Assembly: GCF_002504165.1 (NCBI RefSeq) | Contig: NZ_CP021404.1 | Location: forward strand, 1,550,001 to 1,614,000 | DNA length: 64,000 nt | Reading direction: 5' to 3' | From: Pacificitalea manganoxidans | Lineage (GTDB): Bacteria; Pseudomonadota; Alphaproteobacteria; Rhodobacterales; Rhodobacteraceae | Shown here: piece after piece, positions 55,568-64,000 of the stretch | How positions within the stretch are numbered: the stretch's first letter is position 1 | How the letters are laid out: each line of letters begins with the position of its first letter | The notes under the pieces: model-generated | The model's input: only the letters and a program-made list of their open reading frames with translations | Database searches by the model: none | What the model was told of the DNA's origin: nothing | Translations under genes and position numbers: made by a program

Positions 55568-56593
55568 TCAGTCCGGCATCGCGCGGGCGCGGGCCTCGGT
55601 GCGGGCGGCGTGCGCGACTTCGTCCAGCCAGCGCGCCAAGGGCTCGGTCAGCGCATCGCGCGTGGCCAAAGCTGCGCCATTGGCTGCGCAGGTCGCCAGC
55701 AGATCGGGATCGGTGCCGATGCGGTCGTAGCGGCGCGCATGGTCTGGATCGGCCCAGCCATGGCGATCCCGCTGCGCCACGATCAGACGGCAGCGATGCA
55801 CCGCGTGCAGCACGGCAAACCGCAAAAACAGCGGTAACCTGCGCCCGGTGACAAAGCCGGTCGCGTCAAGGATCTCCAGCGACCGTGCCGCCGAAATCGG
55901 CCAGAATTCATCCGCAACAAGGAACGCCGCGTCCTCCACCCCGGCACGGCGGCCGTAATCCTCCCAATCGAACCAGATCACCCGTCCGTCGTCCGACAGC
56001 GCGGCATTGCCCGGACGCGCGTCCCATTTGATGAAGGAGAGCGGCAGGCTGGTCATGCCTCCAGCAAGCACCTGCGCGTCATAGTCCGGGGCAGGGCGGT
56101 GCAGCAAACGCCCCAGATGCCGAGGTCCGTCGGCAAAGCGCGCCAGCCAATCGGCCCCGTTTGCGATCACGGGCAGACCGGCCAAAAACCCGCCCCCCCG
56201 CGCGGCGGATTTGATGCGCAGCAGGCTTTCGCAGGCGGCGGCAGCCAGATCGTCGCGCGCTGCGCCTTCGCGCCGAAGCAGCGCGCTGGTCAGGCGGCGG
56301 CTGCCCGCATCGGTTTGGAAACTCCATCCGTCCTGCAGCCCAAGCGGGCGCGGCACATCCGCTCCGGCCTGCGTCAGATGGGTCAGCAGGGCGATTTCAC
56401 GCGCGCGGCGATCGGGATCGGCCCGCCATGAGGCAATGACGCTGTGATCGTCGAAATGCACGCGCACACTGGCCCGCCGCGCCCCACCGGGCCCGGTGAT
56501 CCGCTCCACCCGCTGGCCAAACAGCGCCTCGGCGGCGCGGGCGGCGGTTTCGGCGGCGGGCGGGCCAGAATTTTTCGGTGGAGGAGTGGTCAT
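55568..56593 (-). CDS. Aminoglycoside phosphotransferase-like kinase
   Basis: The 341-residue protein has the APH/choline-kinase fold. The catalytic loop reads FIKWDARPGNAALSDDGRVI, where the usual His-x-Asp is Trp-Asp, and the metal-binding Asp is in IWFDWEDYGRRAGVEDAAFL. The nucleotide-binding N-lobe is weak (SVRVHFDDHSVIASWRAD). A start at 56593 is preferred, since the longer frame from 56692 has an unrelated N-terminus. It may phosphorylate a small sugar or amino alcohol; an antibiotic role is not supported by its context. It stands alone. Confidence 0.7.
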   Translation of the reverse strand: MTTPPPKNSGPPAAETAARAAEALFGQRVERITGPGGARRASVRVHFDDHSVIASWRADPDRRAREIALLTHLTQAGADVPRPLGLQDGWSFQTDAGSRRLTSALLRREGAARDDLAAAACESLLRIKSAARGGGFLAGLPVIANGADWLARFADGPRHLGRLLHRPAPDYDAQVLAGGMTSLPLSFIKWDARPGNAALSDDGRVIWFDWEDYGRRAGVEDAAFLVADEFWPISAARSLEILDATGFVTGRRLPLFLRFAVLHAVHRCRLIVAQRDRHGWADPDHARRYDRIGTDPDLLATCAANGAALATRDALTEPLARWLDEVAHAARTEARARAMPD

Positions 56594-57043
56594 GCACGGC
56601 CTGCGCGATGTGGCGCAATAGCGGGGGTCGCGGGCGCAAAGTGACCAAAAGGTTGACAGCGCTGGAATGTAATGTGATTCGCGAAAATACACTCTAAAAG
56701 TGTAGTGATTTCAAACATTCGCATAGGGCTGGTGCATTTCTGGAAACTGTTTGGTTCCCGCTTGGAAATTATGCGCAGATGGACGGGCTGTTATCTGCGC
56801 TTCGTGACAGGGAATACTCACACAATACAGGGGTGTAGGCCAGTGATCGGCCTGTGCGGCGCATGGGACCAGCGGCGCTGACGTTGACGTGACCTCGAGC
56901 ATATCACGCAACACGTTTCTCGCCATTGCAGAAATGCGATATAATTCAGACTGATAATTTTGCGTTCACACCGGGGGGACGACGCAGAAGCGAACTCCAT
57001 CACCTGCGTGTGCTCCACGTTCAGGCTGCCAAGGAAAAACATT
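56594..57043. other. Gap before the RTX-Hint gene
   Basis: The gap is visibly richer in A and T than its surroundings. It holds a small palindrome TACACTCTAAAAGTGTA at 56688-56704 and a TTGACA hexamer at 56653-56658 that could be part of a promoter reading to the right. No gene was recognised. The features are too weak to assign a function. Confidence 0.4.
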
Positions 57044-58846
57044 ATGGCCGACTTCAAAGGCGACTCGAACGACAACGAAATCAACGGCACCAATTTCGAC
57101 GATAAGATTTCGGGCGGCGCCGGCAACGACACGCTGCGCGGCGGCGATGGGCGGGACGAAATCGACGGCGATGACGGTGACGACGTAATCTACGGCGGTA
57201 ATGGCGACGACACGCTCGACGGCGGGCGTGGGCGCGACACCATCTATGGCGGCGAAGGCAACGATACGATCAGCGGTGGATCAGGCTCTGGCTCCGGCAC
57301 TGGCGACGACAACGATGTCCTCTACGGCGAGGGCGGGCAGGACACCATCTCCGGCGGCGATGGCGACGATCTGCTCGACGGTGGCGAAGGCGATGACACG
57401 CTCGACGGTGGGTCGGGCGATGACATGCTGTATGGCGGCAACGGTCAGGACAAGCTCTACGGCGGCAAGGGCAATGACATGCTCGATGGCGGTCAGGGCG
57501 ACGACACGCTTGAAGGCGGGTCGGGCAATGACACGCTTTATGGCGGTCAGGGTCAGGATAAAATCTATGGCGGCAAGGGCAACGACACCGCCTATGGCGA
57601 TGACGGCGACGACACGATCTATGGCGGCACCGGCGACGACCGTCTGTTCGGCGGTCAGGGTCAGGACAAACTCTACGGCGGCAAGGGCGACGACGTTCTG
57701 TCCGGTGGCGACGGGGATGACACGCTGGAAGGCGGCACCGGCGATGACGTGCTGGCAGGCAATGCAGGCAACGACAAGCTTTACGGTGGCAAGGGCGACG
57801 ACATCCTGTGCGGCGACGAGGGCGACGATAAGCTCTACGGCGGCACCGGCAACGATAAGCTTTATGGCGGTGCCGGCAACGACGTCATGTATGGCGGCAA
57901 GAACGGCTCTGGCTCCGGCTCCGGTTCGGGCGCCGGGGGCGACTCGTTCTATGTTGGTCGGGGCGGCGGCGTAGACACGGTTTACGGCGGCGACGGCGGC
58001 AGCAAGGGCGGCTCGGCCTCCGGGCAGGACATTAACGACGTTCTTTATGTCGAAGGTCCGGTGCAGGTCACGCTGGAAAGCGGCGAGACCTTTACCCTGT
58101 CGCCGGGGGAAATGCGCCAGATCGTCAACCGTGACGACGATATCGACGACGACCTTCAGGACGGCGGCTATGCCGTGCTGGACGACGGCACGCGGGTGAA
58201 TTTCGAGGATATCGGCGCGATCCGTTCGGTGGAACAAATCGACCGCCCTGAACAGTGCATCTGCTTTACGCCCGGTGCGATGGTCGCAACGGCACGCGGG
58301 CTCGTCCCGGTCGAAACCTTGGCCGAAGGCGACCGGGTGCTGACCCGCGACAACGGGTTCCAGCCGATTTCATGGACCGGATCGCGGCAGCTGACCGCGG
58401 CGGAGCTGGCAGGCAATGAGCAACTGCGCCCGGTTCTGATCCGTGCGGGTGCACTGGGTCCGAATTGCCCCGAGACCGACATGCTCGTGTCGCCCAATCA
58501 CCGGATGCTGCTGACGGGTAACCGGGCGGAACTGCTGATGGATCACCGCGAGGTCCTCGTCGCGGCCAAGCATATGGTCAGCCATGCGGGGGTCGATCAG
58601 GTGCAGCCCGCGCGCGGTGTGACCTATGTCCACATCATGTGCGAACATCATGAGGTCATCATGGCCGATGGCGCATGGACCGAAAGCTTCCAGCCCGGCG
58701 ACTATTCTCTCGAAGGTCTGGATGGCGCTCAGCGGGAAGAGATCTTTGCGCTGTTCCCCGATCTGCGCACCCCCCGCGGCACCGAGGCGTTCGCCGCCTC
58801 GCGCATGGTGGCCAAGAAGCACGAAGCCCGCCTGCTGCTGGGTTGA
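57044..58846 (+). CDS. RTX calcium-binding protein with C-terminal Hint domain
   Basis: The 600-residue protein begins MADFKGDSNDNEINGTNFDD. Residues about 15-305 consist of RTX nonapeptides GGxGxDxLx (for example GGDGDDTLEGGTGDDVL), which bind calcium and are typical of type I secreted proteins. From about residue 405 a Hint-type domain follows, with CFTPGAMVATARGLVPVETL and the conserved HEVIMADGAWTESFQPGDYS. Such Hint domains resemble inteins and Hedgehog C-terminal domains. AAGGAA precedes the ATG. There is no adjacent type I secretion operon. It may be self-cleaved or bound to a surface after export; this is not shown here. Confidence 0.85.
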   Translation: MADFKGDSNDNEINGTNFDDKISGGAGNDTLRGGDGRDEIDGDDGDDVIYGGNGDDTLDGGRGRDTIYGGEGNDTISGGSGSGSGTGDDNDVLYGEGGQDTISGGDGDDLLDGGEGDDTLDGGSGDDMLYGGNGQDKLYGGKGNDMLDGGQGDDTLEGGSGNDTLYGGQGQDKIYGGKGNDTAYGDDGDDTIYGGTGDDRLFGGQGQDKLYGGKGDDVLSGGDGDDTLEGGTGDDVLAGNAGNDKLYGGKGDDILCGDEGDDKLYGGTGNDKLYGGAGNDVMYGGKNGSGSGSGSGAGGDSFYVGRGGGVDTVYGGDGGSKGGSASGQDINDVLYVEGPVQVTLESGETFTLSPGEMRQIVNRDDDIDDDLQDGGYAVLDDGTRVNFEDIGAIRSVEQIDRPEQCICFTPGAMVATARGLVPVETLAEGDRVLTRDNGFQPISWTGSRQLTAAELAGNEQLRPVLIRAGALGPNCPETDMLVSPNHRMLLTGNRAELLMDHREVLVAAKHMVSHAGVDQVQPARGVTYVHIMCEHHEVIMADGAWTESFQPGDYSLEGLDGAQREEIFALFPDLRTPRGTEAFAASRMVAKKHEARLLLG

Positions 58847-58875
58847 CCACCAATTCAAAGGCCGGATCGCCGACG

Positions 58876-59931
58876 CTACAGTTGCGCGGCGCTCCGGTCT
58901 GTCTGGTCTGATCTGGCCATAGGGGCGTCGCCCGCCGCGCGGTAGGCGCCGGGCGTCATGCCTTCGTGTTGGCGAAACACCCGTGCCAGATGCGGCATAT
59001 CGCAAAATCCCGTCGCCTGCGCGATGGCGGTGACGCTGCGCCGACTGTGGCGCAGCAGATGCCGGGCCTGCGCCAACCGCAGCAGCAGCCCAGCCTGCGC
59101 GGGCGACATCGCAAGCGCGGCCCGGAAATGCCGTTCCAGGCGCCGCCGGGGAATGCCCATATCTTCCGCCAGCGCGGCCATTGTCACAGGCGCGTCGAGG
59201 CTTTCCTGCATCCGCAACAACGCCCGCCGCACCAGCGGATCGGTGCAGCGCAGGGTCAGGGGCAGGGCGGGCTGCGGCCCGTGTCCTGGGTCGTCCTGTG
59301 CCGCCGCAGGCTCCACCAGCATGATGTTCAGGCTTTTGCGCGCGGCCGACGCGCCCACATGCCGCTCGACAAGCCACGCCGCCAGATGCGCCGCGCCGAC
59401 GCCGCCTGCACAGGTCAGCCGGTCGCGATCCACCACGAAAATCCGGTCGCTGATCGGGCGGAGCCCATCGTGGCGTGTGACGAAATCCTGATGATGAAAC
59501 CAGCTGACGCAGCAGCGATAGCCGTCCATCAGCCCTGCCTCATGCAGAACGAATGCGCCGGTGCACAGCCCGATCAACGGAACGCCCGCGCGGGCCGCCC
59601 GGTGCAGATAAGCAATCTGCGCGGGCAGCAGCGGTTGAGGCGCGCCCAGCAGCCCGCCCACCACAGCGATATAATCATACGCCGCCGGGTCGGTCAGCCG
59701 GGCGTCGGGAGTGACGCAGATCTCGCTCGAGGAGGCGACCGGCGTCGCATCCCCCGCGAGCACATGCCAGTCGCAGCGGATCGGACGGGACTGGTCGCCC
59801 TCATCCGCCGCCAGCCGCAGCACATCTACGAAGTTGCCAAAGGCCGATAGCGTGAACCGCCGCGCCAGCAGGATGCCGACGCGCAGGTGTGGGGCGGAGG
59901 TCGGACCTGTTGCGGCGCGGTGCGGGATCAT
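58876..59931 (-). CDS. GlxA-family (DJ-1/PfpI plus AraC) transcriptional regulator
   Basis: The 351-residue protein has an N-terminal DJ-1/PfpI-like domain with the nucleophile-elbow-like region GLCTGAFVLHEAGLM, and a C-terminal AraC helix-turn-helix with LAEDMGIPRRRLERHFRAAL and ATGFCDMPHLARVFRQHEG. In Pseudomonas and related bacteria such regulators (GbdR, SouR) control glycine betaine and sarcosine use. It is divergent from soxBDA and the shared gap holds AraC-like direct repeats. The ATG at 59931 is chosen; an upstream frame starts at a TTG and would cover the operator. The ligand is probably sarcosine, by context. Confidence 0.85.
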   Translation of the reverse strand: MIPHRAATGPTSAPHLRVGILLARRFTLSAFGNFVDVLRLAADEGDQSRPIRCDWHVLAGDATPVASSSEICVTPDARLTDPAAYDYIAVVGGLLGAPQPLLPAQIAYLHRAARAGVPLIGLCTGAFVLHEAGLMDGYRCCVSWFHHQDFVTRHDGLRPISDRIFVVDRDRLTCAGGVGAAHLAAWLVERHVGASAARKSLNIMLVEPAAAQDDPGHGPQPALPLTLRCTDPLVRRALLRMQESLDAPVTMAALAEDMGIPRRRLERHFRAALAMSPAQAGLLLRLAQARHLLRHSRRSVTAIAQATGFCDMPHLARVFRQHEGMTPGAYRAAGDAPMARSDQTDRSAAQL

Positions 59932-59944
59932 GACGGGCTTTCGC

Positions 59945-59976
59945 AAGTGACGCAGATATGCTGCGAAAGTGTCGCA
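59945..59976. promoter_or_regulatory. AraC-type direct repeats in the glxA-soxB gap
   Basis: AAGTGACGCA (59945-59954) and AAGTGTCGCA (59967-59976) are near-identical decamers whose starts are 22 bp apart, two helical turns. CTTTCGCA (59938-59945) and TGCGAAAG (59962-59969) form an inverted repeat over the same segment. Direct repeats of this spacing are the usual binding pattern of AraC-type activators. The site lies 65 bp before soxB and 14 bp before the regulator gene. Confidence 0.6.
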
Positions 59977-60041
59977 AATATTCACGCCAGACAAGTCGGC
60001 CTCCGCTACTCCTGATCCATGCCCGAGACAGGAGCGCCCGC

Positions 60042-61295
60042 ATGACCCATTTCTCCGCGCTATCGCTGCTGCGCCACGCCGTGCGCCGGACCAAGCCGTG
60101 GACCAGCCAATGGCCTGATGCGCAGCCCAAGGCCGAATATGATGTGGTGATCGTGGGCGCGGGCGGGCACGGGCTTGGCGCGGCCTATTACCTCGCGCGG
60201 GAGCACGGCATCACCAATGTCGCCGTGATCGACAAGGGCTGGCTTGGCGGCGGCAATACCGGGCGCAACACCACCATCATCCGCTCCAACTACCTCTATG
60301 ATGAAAGCGCGCGGCTTTACGATCATGCGGTCGATCTCTGGGATGGGTTGGCGCAGGAGCTGAATTACAACGTCATGTTTTCCAAGCGCGGCGTCATGAT
60401 GCTGGCCCATACCGTGCATGATGTGCAGAGCTTCCAGCGCCATGTGCATTCCAACCGGCTGAACGGCGTCGACAACGCATGGCTGACGCCGCAGCAGGCG
60501 CAGGAGTTCTGTCCGCCGCTCGATATCTCGCGCTCCGCGCGCTATCCGGTGCTGGGCGCGGCGTTGCAACGGCGGGCCGGGACCGCGCGGCACGATGCGG
60601 TGGCATGGGGCTATGCGCGGGCAGCGGCGGCGCGGGGCGTCGACATTATCCAGAATTGCCCAGTGACCGCGATCCGCCGCGGCGCTGACGGCGCAGTCAC
60701 CGGGGTGGAGACCGCGCGCGGGGTGATCCGCGCGCGCAAGGTCGCGGTCTCGGCGGCGGGGCATACCTCGGTCGTGATGGACAGCGCGGGTCTGCGCCTG
60801 CCGCTCGAAAGCTTCCCGTTACAAGCGCTGGTGTCGGAGCCGGTAAAGCCGGTCTTTCCCTGCGTGGTCATGTCGAACGCGGTGCATGCCTATATCAGCC
60901 AGTCTGATAAGGGCGAATTGGTGATCGGCTCGGGCACCGATCAATATACCAGCTATTCCCAACGGGGCGGGTTGCCGCTGATCGAGCATACGCTGGCGTC
61001 GATCTGCGAGATTTTTCCGCTGTTCACCCGGATGCGGATGCTGCGCAAATGGGGCGGGATCGTGGATGTGACGCCCGACCGCTCGCCCATTCTGGGCAAA
61101 ACGCCGGTGCCCGGGCTTTACGTCAATTGCGGCTGGGGCACCGGCGGGTTCAAGGCAACCCCCGGCGCGGCGCATCTGCTGGCCCATACCATTGCGCGCG
61201 ACGCGCCCCATCCCATCAACGCGCCGTTCACCCTCGACCGGTTCCGCACCGGACGCCTGATCGACGAAGCCGCCGCCGCGGCTGTCGCCCATTGA
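60042..61295 (+). CDS. soxB: Sarcosine oxidase beta subunit
   Basis: The 417-residue subunit oxidises sarcosine at a flavin. The FAD-binding Rossmann motif is [19 protein letters not shown], and [19 protein letters not shown] follows. His184 in [16 protein letters not shown] is at the place where the covalent FMN-binding His lies in characterised heterotetrameric enzymes. The ATG at 60042 is preceded by GGAG; a longer frame from 59958 runs through the operator. It is the first gene of soxBDA. Products of the whole enzyme are glycine and a one-carbon unit on tetrahydrofolate plus hydrogen peroxide. Confidence 0.93.
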   Translation: MTHFSALSLLRHAVRRTKPWTSQWPDAQPKAEYDVVIVGAGGHGLGAAYYLAREHGITNVAVIDKGWLGGGNTGRNTTIIRSNYLYDESARLYDHAVDLWDGLAQELNYNVMFSKRGVMMLAHTVHDVQSFQRHVHSNRLNGVDNAWLTPQQAQEFCPPLDISRSARYPVLGAALQRRAGTARHDAVAWGYARAAAARGVDIIQNCPVTAIRRGADGAVTGVETARGVIRARKVAVSAAGHTSVVMDSAGLRLPLESFPLQALVSEPVKPVFPCVVMSNAVHAYISQSDKGELVIGSGTDQYTSYSQRGGLPLIEHTLASICEIFPLFTRMRMLRKWGGIVDVTPDRSPILGKTPVPGLYVNCGWGTGGFKATPGAAHLLAHTIARDAPHPINAPFTLDRFRTGRLIDEAAAAAVAH

Positions 61296-61320
61296 CCTGC
61301 CCGAGCCTGAAAGCCCGCCT

Positions 61321-61641
61321 ATGCTGCTGATCCACTGCCCCCACTGCAATGAGGCCCTGCCGGAGCTGGAATTTACCTATGCCGGAGAAGCGCATCTGGT
61401 GCGGCCCGCAAACCCGGCCGCGCTCAGCGATGCCGAATGGGCCGATTACCTGTTCAACCGCCGCAACGCGCGCGGTCCGCATTATGAGCGCTGGCGGCAC
61501 AGCCATGGCTGTGCGCGCTATTTCAATGCTTTACGCGACACGGTGACGGACCGGTTCCTCGCCACCTACAAGGTTGGCGAAGCGGCACCTGACCCCGATG
61601 CACCTGACCCCGATGCGCCGCGCGCGGAGGCCGCCTCATGA
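61321..61641 (+). CDS. soxD: Sarcosine oxidase delta subunit
   Basis: The 106-residue subunit is small and zinc-binding. CPHCNEALPELEF gives the first Cys pair, and HSHGCARYFNALRDTVT has the His and Cys that complete the zinc site. It holds the heterotetramer together. The Asp/Pro-rich tail PDPDAPDPDAPRAEAAS is unusual and may be a linker. It lies 25 bp after soxB and overlaps soxA by four bases. Confidence 0.92.
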   Translation: MLLIHCPHCNEALPELEFTYAGEAHLVRPANPAALSDAEWADYLFNRRNARGPHYERWRHSHGCARYFNALRDTVTDRFLATYKVGEAAPDPDAPDPDAPRAEAAS

Positions 61642-64000
61642 GCGGGCCGTTCCGTCATGCCAGCCGGGGCCGGATTGATCGCGGCACACAGGTCCGCTTT
61701 ACCTTTGACGGGGCGGAGATCACCGGCCATCCCGGTGACACGGTCGCGTCGGCGCTGCTCGCCCACGGGGTGCATCTGGTTGGCCGGTCGTTCAAATACC
61801 ACCGGCCCCGCGGCATCCTCACCGCCGGATCGGAGGAGCCCAATGCGCTGATCCGCACCAGCCGCGCAGGCGATGCCGCACGGGCGGAGCCAAACACCCG
61901 CGCCACCCTGCAGGAACTGCGCGCAGGGCTGGTCTGCGAAAGCCAGAACCGCTGGCCCTCGCTGCGCCATGATGTGGGCGAGATCAACGACCGCTTGCAT
62001 CCGCTGCTCAGCACCGGGTTCTACTACAAAACCTTCATGTGGCCGAAATCCTTTTGGGACCGGGTCTATGAGCCGCTGATCCGGGCCTCTGCAGGGCTGG
62101 GGCGGGCACCGACGCAGGCCGATCCCGACAAATACGCCTCCCGGTTTCATCATTGCGATCTGCTGGTCGTCGGCGCCGGACCTGCCGGGCTGATGGCGGC
62201 GCGCGCGGCGGCGCGGGCGGGGCTGGAGGTGACGCTGGTGGACGAAAGCGCGGAGCCGGGCGGGGCGCTTCTGTCCGAGCCGCATCTGCGCATCGACGGG
62301 GCGCCCGCATGGGACTGGCTGGCCGCGACGCTTGCGGAGTTGCGCGACTTGGGCGTGCAGATCATGTGCCGCACCACCGCGATCGGGTATTACCATCAGA
62401 ACATGATCGGGCTGTGCCAACGGTTGAGCGATCATCTGGAACCTGCTCCGGCTGATCTGCCACGCGAACGTTTGTGGCGGGTCCGGGCGGCACAGGTGGT
62501 GCTGGCGCAGGGCGCACTGGAACAGCCGCTGGTGTTCGACGGAAACGACCGGCCCGGCATCCTGCTGGCAGGCGCGGCGCAGGTCTATCTGAACCGCTAC
62601 GGCGTGCTGCCGGGGCGGCGGGCCGCAGTGGTGACCAGCCATGACAGCGCGTGGCATGCGGCCTTCGATCTGGCGGACGCGGGCGTCGTCATTGGCGCAA
62701 TCGCTGACACCCGCAGCACCCCGCCCCAAGACCTTATGGCCGAGGCGCTGGCTCGCGGGATGCAGGTGCTTGCCGGCTACGTTCCTGTGTCCAGCCGCGG
62801 ACGGCGGCGCGTGACCGGGATGCGATTTGCGTCGTGGGATGGCATAGATCTGACCGGCGACGCGCAGGACGTGGAATGCGATTGCGTTTTGATGTCAGGG
62901 GGTTGGACGCCGTCGTTACACCTGTTTTCACACACCCGGAATACCCTGCGCTGGGATGAGGCCACCGCGACCTATCTGCCCGACACGACGCTGGAGGCCG
63001 CGCAGGTGGCCGGTGCGGGCCGTGGCATCTGGGGCACAGCGGCGGCGCTGGAGGACGGTGCCCAGGCCGGGCTGCGCGCGGCGCAGGCGCTGGGGCACGA
63101 GGGGTCCGCCGAGGCTGTGATCGTGACCGGCGACAGGACAGGAGGCGGCGCGCCACTCAGGGATCTGCCCGGGGCGGCGCGGGGCCGTGCCTTTGTCGAT
63201 TTCCAGAACGATGTCACTGCCAAGGATCTGCGCCAAGCGGTCAGCGAAGGTATGCGCTCGATCGAGCATGTGAAGCGCTACACCACCAACGGCATGGCGA
63301 CAGACCAAGGAAAAATGTCCAATATCAACGGGCTGCGGATCGCTTCTGATGCATTGGGTAAGGCCGCGCCGCAGGTTGGGCTGACCACGTTCCGCCCGCC
63401 TTACACGCCCACCACATTCGGGGCGTTTACCGGCTACCGGCGCGGTCCGTTGTTTCAGGCCACCCGGAAAACCCCGATTGATCCGTGGGCCTGCGCGCAG
63501 GGCGCGGTGTTCGAGCCGGTCGCGCAGTGGCGGCGCGCGCGCTATTTCCCGCAGGGGGGCGAAGACATGCACGCCGCTGTTGCCCGCGAATGTCGCACCA
63601 CCCGCGCCGGTGCGGGCATGTTCGATGCCTCCACGCTGGGCAAGATCGAGGTGGTCGGCCCGGACGCGCTGACCTTCCTCGACCGGCTTTACACCAACCC
63701 GCTGACCAAACTTGGCGTCGGGCGCTGCCGCTACGCGCTGATGCTGGGGGAGGATGGGTACATCCGTGACGATGGCATCATCGCCCGCATCGACGAGGAT
63801 CGCTGTCATGTCACCACCACCACCGGCGGGGCCGCGCGGGTTCTGGCGATGATGGAGGATTACCTACAGACGGAATGGCCTGATCTACGGGTCTGGCTGA
63901 CCTCCGTCACCGAGGAATGGGCCACCATCGCCATCAACGGGCCTGCCGCGCGGGGGCTGATCGCGCCCTTCGTCGAGGGGCTGGACATCGCCCCCGAGGC
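61638..64000 (+). CDS. soxA: Sarcosine oxidase alpha subunit, 5' part
   Basis: The gene runs out of the window; 787 codons of about 1,000 are visible with no stop. The N-terminal part has the ferredoxin-like fold segment GHPGDTVASALLAHGVHLVG. Then follows the NAD/FAD-binding domain with DLLVVGAGPAGLMAARAAAR near residue 175, and GDRTGGGAPLRDLPGAARGR with the start of the folate-binding GcvT-like domain (ECRTTRAGAGMFDASTLGKI) near 655. It carries electrons or channels the methylene unit to tetrahydrofolate. A soxG (gamma) gene is expected after the window end. Confidence 0.93.
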   Translation, partial: MSGPFRHASRGRIDRGTQVRFTFDGAEITGHPGDTVASALLAHGVHLVGRSFKYHRPRGILTAGSEEPNALIRTSRAGDAARAEPNTRATLQELRAGLVCESQNRWPSLRHDVGEINDRLHPLLSTGFYYKTFMWPKSFWDRVYEPLIRASAGLGRAPTQADPDKYASRFHHCDLLVVGAGPAGLMAARAAARAGLEVTLVDESAEPGGALLSEPHLRIDGAPAWDWLAATLAELRDLGVQIMCRTTAIGYYHQNMIGLCQRLSDHLEPAPADLPRERLWRVRAAQVVLAQGALEQPLVFDGNDRPGILLAGAAQVYLNRYGVLPGRRAAVVTSHDSAWHAAFDLADAGVVIGAIADTRSTPPQDLMAEALARGMQVLAGYVPVSSRGRRRVTGMRFASWDGIDLTGDAQDVECDCVLMSGGWTPSLHLFSHTRNTLRWDEATATYLPDTTLEAAQVAGAGRGIWGTAAALEDGAQAGLRAAQALGHEGSAEAVIVTGDRTGGGAPLRDLPGAARGRAFVDFQNDVTAKDLRQAVSEGMRSIEHVKRYTTNGMATDQGKMSNINGLRIASDALGKAAPQVGLTTFRPPYTPTTFGAFTGYRRGPLFQATRKTPIDPWACAQGAVFEPVAQWRRARYFPQGGEDMHAAVARECRTTRAGAGMFDASTLGKIEVVGPDALTFLDRLYTNPLTKLGVGRCRYALMLGEDGYIRDDGIIARIDEDRCHVTTTTGGAARVLAMMEDYLQTEWPDLRVWLTSVTEEWATIAINGPAARGLIAPFVEGLDIAPE

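Noticed and set aside
55568-56593. Antibiotic-resistance aminoglycoside phosphotransferase
   Set aside because: The catalytic loop is atypical (Trp-Asp in place of His-x-Asp), there is no mobile context, and similar proteins have many non-resistance substrates.
1-64000. CRISPR array
   Set aside because: No short, regularly spaced repeats with unique spacers were seen; the only tandem array is the coding 522-bp repeat.

Overview
The window looks like a chromosomal segment of a marine-type alphaproteobacterium, most likely Rhodobacteraceae (Roseobacter group). The base composition is visibly GC-rich. The gene content fits this group: TRAP transporters of both the DctM and TAXI types, heterotetrameric sarcosine oxidase, a PhoX-type phosphatase, an RTX/Hint protein, HWE-family histidine kinases and a homogentisate operon. 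No phylogenetic marker was available, so the assignment is an inference from gene content. All coordinates were read by hand.

Region 1 (1-7929) is a catabolic operon. A TRAP permease end is followed by an aminotransferase, an RraA/HMG-aldolase-like lyase, a biotin carboxyl carrier, a biotin carboxylase, PxpB, PxpC, a second carrier-like protein without the biotin lysine, and PxpA. A LysR regulator with two palindromes in front of it closes the unit. Together the genes suggest uptake of a lactam related to 5-oxoproline, ATP-dependent ring opening, transamination and aldol cleavage.

Region 2 (7930-14232) holds a 1,687-residue fusion of a DEDD exonuclease, a RecQ helicase and a UvrD helicase, bracketed by decayed IS3-family fragments. 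Region 3 (14233-25791) is a three-gene surface module: a 2,751-residue autotransporter with six near-identical 522-bp repeats, a Sel1-repeat protein and an acyltransferase with an SGNH domain.

Region 4 (25800-35330) runs mostly on the minus strand: a broken SulP permease, a cytoplasmic sulfatase, a TAXI-TRAP importer, a divergent IclR regulator, and hmgA-maiA-fahA. Two related 17-bp palindromes, one before the IclR gene and one before hmgA, connect the regulator with the homogentisate operon. Region 5 (35217-37920) is mobile-element debris (racemase fragment, IS5-family transposase remnant, integrase with an amber codon and a frameshift) beside a complete tRNA-Ser(GCT).

Region 6 (38140-51880) appears to be a stress and signalling region: a Cys-rich protein, a cold-shock protein, an RsbQ-like hydrolase overlapping a PAS-HWE kinase, Ku and LigD for end joining, a large PAS/GAF HWE kinase with a single-domain receiver, and a hybrid HWE kinase. 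Sequences resembling sigma-EcfG promoters lie before ku and before the hybrid kinase gene. Region 7 (52005-64000) holds an HpcH/HpaI aldolase, a PhoX phosphatase behind a three-repeat Pho box, a DUF3830 protein, an APH-like kinase, an RTX-Hint protein, and a GlxA-type regulator divergent from soxBDA (soxA runs off the window end), with AraC-type direct repeats between them.
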